Of a stretch of 7,850 nt of DNA, positions 1 through 6,039 are shown piece by piece. Source of the DNA: Gemmatimonadaceae bacterium. GTDB taxonomy: Bacteria; Gemmatimonadota; Gemmatimonadetes; Gemmatimonadales; Gemmatimonadaceae. The translations under genes were made by a program, and so were the position numbers. A model generated the notes under the pieces. It made no database searches. It was not told the origin of the DNA and was given only the letters and a program-made list of their open reading frames with translations. Position 1 is the first letter of the stretch. Each line of letters opens with the position of its first letter. The DNA is taken from assembly GCA_017881545.1 (NCBI GenBank), contig JADGQU010000096.1, forward strand, positions 1-7,850, given 5' to 3'.

Positions 1-567
1 GAGGCGGCGAAGAACTTCATTCCGCTTCGCGTCAACGCAGCCGGCGTGATGCCGATCATCTTCGCGTCATCGGTGATCGTCGTCCCGGGCGCGATCGCTC
101 AGTTCAGCGGCAACGAAAACGCGCGGGTCATCTCTGAGTACTGCCAGCCGGGTACGTGGCTCTACTACGCGCTGTCGGCGGTCCTGATCGTCTTCTTCAC
201 CTATTTCTACACGTCGATCATCTTCAACCCGGTCGACATCTCGGAGAACCTGAAGAAGCAGGGCGGCTTCATTCCTGGCGTGAAGCCGGGCGCCAAGACG
301 GCCGAGTACATCGATCACGTCGTGTCGCGCATCACGTTCCCGGGCGCGCTGTTCCTGACCTTCATCGCCCTGTTGCCGGTGTTCATTGCCGACCTGATCA
401 ACGTTCCGTTCAGATTCGGTGGCACGTCGCTCCTGATCGTGGTTGGTGTGGCGCTCGACACGATAACGCAGGTCAACCAGCACTTGCTGCTCAGGAAGTA
501 CGATGGCTTCATGAAGAAAGGGCGAGTGCGATTCCGCGGCCGCTCGTCCGGCGGCGGCGCTTACTAG
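1..567 (+). CDS. secY: Protein translocase subunit SecY, C-terminal part (5' end outside window)
   Basis: SecY is the channel-forming inner-membrane subunit of the SecYEG translocon, which exports unfolded proteins and inserts membrane proteins. The frame is open from base 1 and gives 188 residues, about the last 43% of a normal ~440-residue SecY. Visible are TM7 (near residues 16-35, beginning AGVMPIIFASS), TM8 (about 54-75), the large C5 cytoplasmic loop (FNPVDISENLKKQGGFIPG, 75-93), TM9 (about 112-133) and TM10 starting FGGTSLLIVV (139-148). The tail is basic and glycine-rich. In the C5 loop the usual G-x-R-P-G reads GVKPG, so the residue matching E. coli Arg357 is Lys95 of this fragment. 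It is followed by adk and map, the classic end of the spc operon. The family assignment is secure; only the N-terminal part is missing, because of the window edge. Confidence 0.98.
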   Translation, partial: EAAKNFIPLRVNAAGVMPIIFASSVIVVPGAIAQFSGNENARVISEYCQPGTWLYYALSAVLIVFFTYFYTSIIFNPVDISENLKKQGGFIPGVKPGAKTAEYIDHVVSRITFPGALFLTFIALLPVFIADLINVPFRFGGTSLLIVVGVALDTITQVNQHLLLRKYDGFMKKGRVRFRGRSSGGGAY

Positions 568-574
568 ACTTCGA

Positions 575-599
575 TCGGAGGAGCCAAAAGCTCCTCCGA
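575..599 (+). terminator. Hairpin between secY and adk (possible terminator or attenuator)
   Basis: There is a perfect 10-bp inverted repeat (arms TCGGAGGAGC at 575-584 and GCTCCTCCGA at 590-599) around a CAAAA loop, followed by CTCTTTTG at 600-607. It lies 7 bp after the secY stop and ends 19 bp before the adk ATG. The stem is strong but the T-run is only four bases, so termination may be partial; it could instead protect a processed 3' end. The left arm holds the best Shine-Dalgarno-like string in this gap (GGAGGAG, 577-583), but it is about 35 nt from adk, too far to serve it. Confidence 0.6.
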
Positions 600-618
600 C
601 TCTTTTGCGGGTATCCCC

Positions 619-1254
619 ATGATCATCGTGCTGCTCGGCCCGCCCGGGGCAGGCAAGGGAACGCAGGCGGACAAGCTGGCCGCGCGACTCGGGATTCCGA
701 AGATCGCGACCGGCGACGTGCTGCGCGCGGCGCTCCGCGAGGGCACCAAGCGGGGGCTGGAGGCAAAGTCATACATGGATCGCGGCGATCTCGTGCCGGA
801 TGCGGTCATCCTCGGTATTCTTCAGGATGTGATGACGTCGCCCCCTACGAAGAAGGGAGCCATTCTAGATGGCGCGGTTCGTACCGTGCCGCAGGCCGAG
901 GGGCTCGGAGTGATGCTGAGCGAGATCGGCAAGAAGGTGGACAAGGTGCTGCTGTTCGATGTGGACGATGACGAGCTGGTGAAGCGACTGAGCACGCGCA
1001 CGGTCTGCGAGGGCTGTCAGACGCCGTACATGGGTCGCGATCCCGGAACGAGCTGCGCGAAGTGCGGTGGCAAGCTCGTGCGACGCAAGGATGACGAGCC
1101 CGAAGCGGTGCGGAACCGGCTCGAAGTCTACCGCCGGCAGACGGCGCCCGTGATCGACTGGTACCGTGACCACAAGATGAATGTGCTGAAGATCGACGCC
1201 GATGCTCCCGTCGACGAAGTAACCGCTCGCGCCGTCGAGGCGCTCGAGAAATGA
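619..1254 (+). CDS. adk: Adenylate kinase, zinc-type LID
   Basis: This is cytosolic adenylate kinase (ATP + AMP to 2 ADP), 211 aa, close to the 210-217 aa of long-LID bacterial forms. The P-loop GPPGAGKGT is at residues 7-15, and the AMP-binding segment includes TGD (31-33) and R36. The LID (about 122-160) carries two Cys pairs, C130-x2-C133 and C146-x2-C149, the structural zinc pattern of Gram-positive and many other bacterial Adks. It is followed by RRKDD (155-159), R165 and R167. The normally conserved D-G-F-P-R-T reads D84-G-A-V-R-T, with A86 and V87 replacing Phe and Pro while R88 is kept. The ATG at 619 places the P-loop correctly; the ribosome site before it is weak (GCGGG, 607-611). 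The gene lies downstream of secY across a hairpin and overlaps map by 4 bp (ATGA), so adk and map are probably translationally coupled. Confidence 0.97.
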   Translation: MIIVLLGPPGAGKGTQADKLAARLGIPKIATGDVLRAALREGTKRGLEAKSYMDRGDLVPDAVILGILQDVMTSPPTKKGAILDGAVRTVPQAEGLGVMLSEIGKKVDKVLLFDVDDDELVKRLSTRTVCEGCQTPYMGRDPGTSCAKCGGKLVRRKDDEPEAVRNRLEVYRRQTAPVIDWYRDHKMNVLKIDADAPVDEVTARAVEALEK

Positions 1255-2009
1255 TTCAGATCAAGTCGCCGCGCGAAATCGACATCATGGCGCGCGGGGG
1301 CGAGATCCTGGCGGCGACGGTGCTGCTGCTGGAGAAGAGCGTACGTCCAGGCATGACGACCATGGATCTGGACAAGATCGCTGATGATTTCATTCGCAGT
1401 CATCCCGGCGCGAGCCCGGCGTTCAAGGGCCTATACAATTTCCCCGCCAGCATCTGCACGTCGATCAACCAGGAGATCGTGCACGGGATACCATCGAAGA
1501 AGCGCCTGATCGAGGAAGGAGACATTGTCTCGATCGACATCGGCGTGAAGCTGGATGGCTACTACACGGATTCAGCTACGACTGTCGCGGTCGGGAAGAT
1601 CGATCCGGAGTCGAAGAAGCTGCTCGACGTCACGAAGAAGGCGTTGGTCGCGGGAATCAAGGCGGCGACTGCCGAGAATCACGTCGGCGATATCGGCGCG
1701 GCGGTTCAGGAAGTGGTCGAGGCGGCGGGCTTCAGCGTGGTGCGCGATCTCGTCGGGCACGGCATCGGAGTCGGGTTCCACGAGGATCCGCAGGTGCCGA
1801 ACTACGGCAAGCCGAAGCGTGGCGTCCGACTTCAGCCCGGCCTTACGATCGCGATCGAGCCGATGGTGAATGCCGGCGGGGCGGGGACGCGAACGATGCC
1901 GGACCGATGGACAGTCGTCAGCGTGGACGGGACGCGCTCGGCGCATTTCGAGCACACGATCGCGATCACGGACAACGGACCGCGGATACTGACTGCGCTA
2001 GCGCCCTAG
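1251..2009 (+). CDS. map: Type I methionine aminopeptidase
   Basis: This dinuclear-metal M24 peptidase removes the initiator methionine from nascent proteins at the ribosome. It has 252 aa, the usual length of the short bacterial type I enzyme with no N-terminal extension. All metal ligands can be placed: D96 and D107 (SIDIG and YYTDS), H170 (GHGIG), E203 (IEPM) and E234 (FEHT). The substrate-site histidines H78 (IVHGIP) and H177, and W220, are also present. The ATG overlaps the adk stop as ATGA at 1251-1254. Its stop is the last codon of the ribosomal-operon remnant; infA, rpmJ and rpsM, common followers of map, do not appear. The last 12 bp overlap the end of the convergent gene on the other strand. 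Confidence 0.98.
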   Translation: MIQIKSPREIDIMARGGEILAATVLLLEKSVRPGMTTMDLDKIADDFIRSHPGASPAFKGLYNFPASICTSINQEIVHGIPSKKRLIEEGDIVSIDIGVKLDGYYTDSATTVAVGKIDPESKKLLDVTKKALVAGIKAATAENHVGDIGAAVQEVVEAAGFSVVRDLVGHGIGVGFHEDPQVPNYGKPKRGVRLQPGLTIAIEPMVNAGGAGTRTMPDRWTVVSVDGTRSAHFEHTIAITDNGPRILTALAP

Positions 2010-2011
2010 CG
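1996..2011. repeat. Small inverted repeat covering both convergent stop codons
   Basis: CGCTAG (1996-2001) and CTAGCG (2006-2011) form a perfect 6-bp inverted repeat with a CGCC loop. The map stop (TAG, 2007-2009) and the opposing gene's stop (1998-2000 on the minus strand) are both inside it. No T-tract follows on either strand, so a true intrinsic terminator is doubtful. It may simply result from two TAG stops in near-symmetric codon context. Confidence 0.4.
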
Positions 2012-2621
2012 GTGTGGCCTTGATGTAGCGGCTGGTCTGGCCGTTCCAGATCAACTGGAGCGTATCGGCCGAGACGACGAACCGCACCGCGCGGTCCCCC
2101 TGTCCAGGAAGATGGAGCATCGCCGAATCGCCCAGCGTCACATACGTGCCGTCAAGAGTGCGAATCGGCACCCTCAGTCGGAAATCCCCCGCCGGAGTGT
2201 ATTCCTCGAAGGCGGGTACGCCCGTGTAGTGGAGGTAGGTCCACTGGCCGATCACGGGATCGGCACCGGCAATGGGCGCGCCGACGCGAGTTTCGCGCTG
2301 CTCCCGTCCCGCGTTGACCATCACCAAGGTGTCCCTGATGATTGAAATCCTGAATGCGTTGACGCCATTCTGCGGATCGATGATGTAGAGGCTGTCGCGG
2401 GCGCGCTTGTACTTCATGTCTACCATGGCGCCCAGCGTGAAGCTCATGGTGTTGTCGGGAGCGAATGAGATCGTCGATCCCAGGCCACCAGTCGACCTGT
2501 TCACGGCTTCCCAGGTACCGAGCAGTGGCGTTACCCGCGTAGTCGGGGTGACTTGCGTCGCGGCGACGCTCAGCGCTAGCAGGTTTGGAACGAGCAGCAG
2601 CGCGCGCGAAGGCATACTCAT
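1998..2621 (-). CDS. Secreted protein with two tandem lipocalin-like repeats (function unknown)
   Basis: This 207-aa protein matches no named family that I recognise with certainty. Residues 1-22 look like a Sec signal peptide: one Arg at position 6, a hydrophobic core of Leu/Ala/Val, and likely cleavage near SVAA-TQ (19-23). The mature part falls into two similar halves, about 32-111 and 122-201. Each opens with P-hydrophobic2-G-x-W (PLLGTW, PVIGQW), has an aromatic-plus-proline strand (FAPDN, YTPAGDF), then a D-S pair (76-77, 165-166), then D-T-L (97-99, 186-188), and ends in a short polar strand. This is the look of lipocalin-like beta-strand domains found in small exported bacterial proteins. 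It has no lipobox cysteine, so it is probably soluble in the periplasm or released. The ATG at 2621 overlaps the preceding FTCD stop by one base (TGATG); a second ATG two codons later (2615) is an alternative start. It is the last gene of the minus-strand operon. Confidence 0.85.
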   Translation of the reverse strand: MSMPSRALLLVPNLLALSVAATQVTPTTRVTPLLGTWEAVNRSTGGLGSTISFAPDNTMSFTLGAMVDMKYKRARDSLYIIDPQNGVNAFRISIIRDTLVMVNAGREQRETRVGAPIAGADPVIGQWTYLHYTGVPAFEEYTPAGDFRLRVPIRTLDGTYVTLGDSAMLHLPGQGDRAVRFVVSADTLQLIWNGQTSRYIKATPLGR

Positions 2622-4144
2622 CAGCCCGACAGGGCCCTCTCGACAATCGACGTAGCTCGCTCCGCGAAGTCATTGGCTTTCTTGACAAGCTGCTCCGCCT
2701 CGCGCGCGAGCGACTCGCCCTTCGATCTATCCTCGAGCGCCTGCACGTTGACTCTTACGTTGTACGCGGCACCCCTAGCCGCCGCTGCCGCAAGCAGCGC
2801 GGCGACGCCAGCATCCGTCACCGCGTTCGTATTTCCCTTTTCTGCTACGAGCGCAGCGAGCTGTGCGACTTCTACGGCAGCGCGCGCGGTTTCGAGCGGC
2901 ACCTCGGCAGCCTTGAGCAGCGCGTTCGTCACCGTCTCGGAACGGCGAGCGGCCGCGTCAGCCGGCTCCTTGGGCAGCTTGTAAGCTTCCGAGACCAGAG
3001 CGTACGCCTCGGCGTCCCGCTTGACGAGCGATGTGAGCTGATTGCCCAGGGCAACTGCCTTGAGCGCCGCTTCCTTCATCTCCGCATCAACCGCTGCGTA
3101 TTTCTTCTTGCCGATGGTGAGGCCCGCGACCATCTGCGCGAGCGCGGCAGCCAGCGCGCCCGCGTGCGCGGCGACGCTTCCTCCGCCAGGCACCGGATTC
3201 GACGACGCGACCGAGGCCAGGAATCCACTCACGCTCTCGCCGCCACTCATCACCTCGCGCACCTGGCGCTCGAGAAGCTGTGCCGGCGTGAACTGTGTGA
3301 GCCGGAGATGGCTGACGGCGGCGTCGAACAGAACCTTCTCGGGCACCAGTCCGACGATCTCGCTCCACGTCACCTGCGCTCCTTCCGCCTCCGCGCGAAG
3401 CTTCACGAAATCGAAGGCGTTGTGGAGAGGGGTCTTCTCGGTATCGACGAGATTCATCGACACTTGAGCCTGCCCATCCACCTCGAGGCCGAGTCCCTTC
3501 ACGTACTTGAAGCCGCCGGATGATCCGCGCACCGCCTTCGCGATGTTCTTGGCGATGTGAAGGTTCGATGCGGGGCCAAGGTAAATGTTGTACGCGACGA
3601 GGAACGGGCGCGCGCCGATCGCGATTGCTCCGCTGGTGGGGTGGATCTTTGACGGTCCGAAATCAGGGTTGCGCGTCGGGTTCTTGCCCAGCTCCTCGCT
3701 CAATCCCTCGAATTCGCCGCGGCGAACATCGGCGAGATTCTCCCGCGCGGGCGTCGTAGCCGCGCGCTCGTAGAGATAGACAGGAATCTTCAGCTCTCGA
3801 CCCACTCTCTCGCCGAGGGTACGGGCGAGGGCGATGCAATCCTCCATCGTCGATCCCTCGAGCGGGATAAACGGCACGACGTCGGTGGCGCCAATGCGCG
3901 GATGCTCGCCAGTGTGCTTGGAGAGATCGATCCGTTCCGCCGCCACCCTGATTCCAGCGAAGGCAGCGTCCACCGCCGTCTCGACGGGGGCGACGAACGT
4001 GATCACCGACCGATTGTGGGAGCCGTCGGAAGAGACGTCGAGAACCGAGACGCCCTCCACGGCCGCGATGGCGTCACGGATCGCGTTGATGACCTCGGGA
4101 CGGCGACCCTCGGAGAAATTCGGAACGCATTCGACGAGCTTCAT
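2621..4144 (-). CDS. ftcD: Bifunctional glutamate formimidoyltransferase / formimidoyltetrahydrofolate cyclodeaminase
   Basis: This 507-aa fused enzyme of histidine degradation transfers the formimino group of N-formimino-glutamate to tetrahydrofolate, then deaminates and cyclises it to 5,10-methenyl-THF. The transferase part spans about 1-300: N-terminal VECVPNFSEGR (4-14), the catalytic HTGEHPRIGATD loop (77-88) with H81 at the place of the animal active-site His82, and GPSKIHPTSGAIAIGARPFL (163-182) opening the second subdomain. A short linker (about 285-305) leads to the helical cyclodeaminase domain (about 305-507), with PVPGGGSVAA (317-326), KRDAEAY (375-381) and GNTNAVTDAG (437-446). 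The length is near the ~540 aa of the animal fusion enzyme, so both domains look complete. It overlaps the upstream phosphatase by ATGA (4141-4144) and the downstream secreted protein by TGATG. No other hut gene (hutH, hutU, hutI) is in view, so the pathway genes must lie elsewhere or be absent. Confidence 0.95.
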   Translation of the reverse strand: MKLVECVPNFSEGRRPEVINAIRDAIAAVEGVSVLDVSSDGSHNRSVITFVAPVETAVDAAFAGIRVAAERIDLSKHTGEHPRIGATDVVPFIPLEGSTMEDCIALARTLGERVGRELKIPVYLYERAATTPARENLADVRRGEFEGLSEELGKNPTRNPDFGPSKIHPTSGAIAIGARPFLVAYNIYLGPASNLHIAKNIAKAVRGSSGGFKYVKGLGLEVDGQAQVSMNLVDTEKTPLHNAFDFVKLRAEAEGAQVTWSEIVGLVPEKVLFDAAVSHLRLTQFTPAQLLERQVREVMSGGESVSGFLASVASSNPVPGGGSVAAHAGALAAALAQMVAGLTIGKKKYAAVDAEMKEAALKAVALGNQLTSLVKRDAEAYALVSEAYKLPKEPADAAARRSETVTNALLKAAEVPLETARAAVEVAQLAALVAEKGNTNAVTDAGVAALLAAAAARGAAYNVRVNVQALEDRSKGESLAREAEQLVKKANDFAERATSIVERALSG

Positions 4145-4977
4145 TCAGTCTTTTCCTTGTTCATGTTGGCACGCCTCACGGTCTGGAGCAGCCACGCGTG
4201 CATGGCCGGATTTCCAGCGACAAACGACTCGGCGGTGAGCGAGGGCGGATTCCCATCGATATCCGTAACGATGCCTCCCGCCTCCTGCACCATCAGCATT
4301 CCGGCGGCGACATCCCACGGTGCCAGGACGAGCTCCCAGAACGCGTCGAATCTACCGCATGCGACGTTCGACAGATCGAGCGCCGCTGAGCCCGCGCGGC
4401 GAATTCCAGCCGTCCCGCGCGTAACCAAACTGAACTGCTTCATGTACTGTGGCAACTTATCGAGGGTCTTGAACGGGAATCCGGTCCCGATCAGGGACCG
4501 GCCCGGCTCCCTGAGACTGGAGACATGGATGCGCTTGCCGTTGAGAAAGGCGCCGGCGCCGCGCTTCGCGGTGAATTCCTCGTCCCTGGCGACGTTGAGG
4601 ACGACACCCGCGCACAAGACGCCATTCCGCGCGATCGCGATCGACACGGAATACTCGGGATAGCCGTGCAGGAAGTTGGTCGTGCCATCGAGCGGATCGG
4701 CGATTACCACGATTCCCTTGCTCGAGATCGCCGTCGGGGAGTATTCCTCGCCGAGCACGATTGCCTGGGGAAGGCGGCGAGCGATGACGCCGGCGATTTC
4801 GCGCTCGGAGGCCTTGTCCACCTCGCTGACGAAATCCGACTGACCTTTCGGCTCCCACACCAGCTTCTCGCGCTGAGCGGTGGCGTCCCGAATGACGCGC
4901 GCTCCGCCGCGAGCCGCCTCCAATGCCACGTCGAGCAGCTCGGAATCGTCGCTATCAGTTTGTGAAATTGCTTGCAA
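4141..4977 (-). CDS. suhB: Inositol monophosphatase family protein (start uncertain)
   Basis: This is a Mg-dependent, Li-sensitive-type phosphatase of the FIG/IMPase superfamily, likely hydrolysing inositol-1-phosphate or related sugar/nucleotide monophosphates in the cytoplasm. Counting from the TTG at 4977 (278 aa, normal for the family): KGQSDFVSEVD at 44-54, the metal residues GEE at 76-78, D94-P-L-D97-G-T-T-N-F with H-G just after, RRAGSAALDL at 193-202, and W221-D222-VAAG with EAGG further on. The C-terminal signature is complete. The start is not settled: the frame stays open into the divergent trpS, but no ATG precedes the conserved region. TTG at 4977 abuts a GAGAGGAG string with no spacer, and GTG at 4929 is the next candidate. 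It is the first gene of the minus operon and overlaps FTCD by 4 bp. A link with FTCD chemistry is not obvious. I use suhB loosely; it could be another IMPase-family member. Confidence 0.9.
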   Translation of the reverse strand: MQAISQTDSDDSELLDVALEAARGGARVIRDATAQREKLVWEPKGQSDFVSEVDKASEREIAGVIARRLPQAIVLGEEYSPTAISSKGIVVIADPLDGTTNFLHGYPEYSVSIAIARNGVLCAGVVLNVARDEEFTAKRGAGAFLNGKRIHVSSLREPGRSLIGTGFPFKTLDKLPQYMKQFSLVTRGTAGIRRAGSAALDLSNVACGRFDAFWELVLAPWDVAAGMLMVQEAGGIVTDIDGNPPSLTAESFVAGNPAMHAWLLQTVRRANMNKEKTE

Positions 4978-4999
4978 CTCCTCTCGCTCGCTCTTTAAT
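4972..4999 (+). promoter_or_regulatory. Candidate sigma70-type promoter for trpS
   Basis: TTGCAA (4972-4977) and TTTAAT (4994-4999) are separated by 16 bp and resemble -35 and -10 boxes. The -10 box ends only 8 nt before the trpS ATG, so transcription would begin at or next to the start codon. There is no Shine-Dalgarno sequence before trpS (CGCGCA precedes the ATG), which fits leaderless translation. The divergent phosphatase start is in the same 30-bp gap, so its own promoter must overlap this one or lie within the trpS coding region. Confidence 0.35.
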
Positions 5000-5007
5000 T
5001 TCGCGCA

Positions 5008-6030
5008 ATGGCCCGCATCTTCAGCGGCATTCAGCCCTCCGGCTCCCTGCACATCGGAAACTACCTCGGCGCCGTCAAGAACTGGGTTGAGCTGCAGCAC
5101 AAATACGAGTCGTTCTTCTGCATCGTCGACTACCACGCCATCACGGTTCCGTACGAGCCCGCCGATTTGCGCGCGCGCACGGCAGACATGGCGTTGTCAT
5201 TGCTCGCGGCCGGACTGGATCCGTCGAAGTGCACGCTGTTCGTGCAGTCGGCGGTGCCGGAACATACCGAGCTAGCGTGGATATTCAACACTATCACCCC
5301 GCTGGGCGAGCTCGAGCGTCAGACTCAGTTCAAGGAGAAAGCGAGCCGCGAAGAAAGTGTCCCCGCGGGAATCCTCAACTATCCGGTACTGCAAGCGGCC
5401 GACATTCTGTTGTACCGCGCCGAGTTGGTGCCTGTCGGAGAGGACCAGGTGCAACATCTCGAGTTGTCGCGCGAAATAGCGCGCAAATGGAATGCGCGAT
5501 TCGACGCCCGGACGACTACCGAGAAAGTGCAAGCCAAGATTGAAGGCGGGGAGCCCGGATTCTTCCCCGAGCCAAAGGCGCTGCTCACTCCCACCCGGCG
5601 CGTCATGGGCCTCGATGGCCAGGCGAAGATGTCCAAGTCCCTCGGGAACACCATCGATCTGCTCGAGGCCCCGGCGTCGATCTGGGAGAAGTTGAAACCC
5701 GCGATGACCGATCCTGCCCGCGTAAGGCGCACAGACCCGGGGACGCCGGAGGTGTGCAACATCTACCACCTGCACAAGGCGTTCAGCCCGCCGGCGACGG
5801 TCGACCACGTGGCGGTCCAATGCCGTACCGCAGGCTGGGGCTGCATCGATTGCAAGAAAGTTCTGCACGAGTCGATGGAAAAGGAGATAGCGCCCATTCG
5901 CGCGCGCGCGAAGGAGATCGCCGCCAACCCGCAGAAGATGAAGGACGATCTCGCCGCCGGAGCCGCACACGCGAGCACCGAAGCTCAGAAGACGATGCGC
6001 GAAGTGAAACAGAAAATGGGCCTCACCTAG
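5008..6030 (+). CDS. trpS: Tryptophanyl-tRNA synthetase, iron-sulfur-type cysteine pattern
   Basis: This class Ic aminoacyl-tRNA synthetase charges tRNA-Trp in the cytoplasm. It has 340 aa, typical of bacterial TrpRS. The Rossmann fold holds SGIQPSGSLHIGN at 6-18 (the HIGH-type motif is HIGN, 15-18), the Trp-pocket GEDQ at 144-147, and the KMSKS loop at 207-211 (AKMSKSLGN). The C-terminal anticodon-binding helical part has C250, C272, C279 and C282, spaced C-x21-C-x6-C-x2-C. This closely matches the [4Fe-4S] motif C-x22-C-x6-C-x2-C described for Thermotoga maritima TrpRS; cluster binding is inferred from that. The ATG at 5008 begins directly with MARIFSGIQPSG, the usual N-terminus. It has no Shine-Dalgarno sequence. 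It is divergent from the phosphatase gene 30 bp away, and the next gene starts 9 bp after its stop. Confidence 0.98.
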   Translation: MARIFSGIQPSGSLHIGNYLGAVKNWVELQHKYESFFCIVDYHAITVPYEPADLRARTADMALSLLAAGLDPSKCTLFVQSAVPEHTELAWIFNTITPLGELERQTQFKEKASREESVPAGILNYPVLQAADILLYRAELVPVGEDQVQHLELSREIARKWNARFDARTTTEKVQAKIEGGEPGFFPEPKALLTPTRRVMGLDGQAKMSKSLGNTIDLLEAPASIWEKLKPAMTDPARVRRTDPGTPEVCNIYHLHKAFSPPATVDHVAVQCRTAGWGCIDCKKVLHESMEKEIAPIRARAKEIAANPQKMKDDLAAGAAHASTEAQKTMREVKQKMGLT

Positions 6031-6039
6031 GCCGCGTGC

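Noticed and set aside
156..971. Plus-strand open frame across secY, the hairpin and adk (271 codons)
   Set aside because: It is out of frame with two clear genes and very Arg/Gly-rich; a high-GC shadow frame.
2585..3523. Plus-strand open frame opposite FTCD (312 codons)
   Set aside because: Composition is Arg/Leu/His-rich with no domain pattern, and it is fully covered by the well-supported FTCD gene on the other strand.
4978..5136. Extension of the phosphatase upstream into trpS (331-residue version)
   Set aside because: The extra N-terminal residues lie antisense to the conserved trpS N-terminus, do not resemble IMPase proteins, and would push the family start 50 residues too far.
5903..5920. 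Alternating GCGCGCGCG run within trpS as a possible Z-DNA or repeat element
   Set aside because: It encodes ordinary Arg-Ala residues in a helix of trpS and is short; similar GCGCGC runs occur throughout this high-GC sequence.
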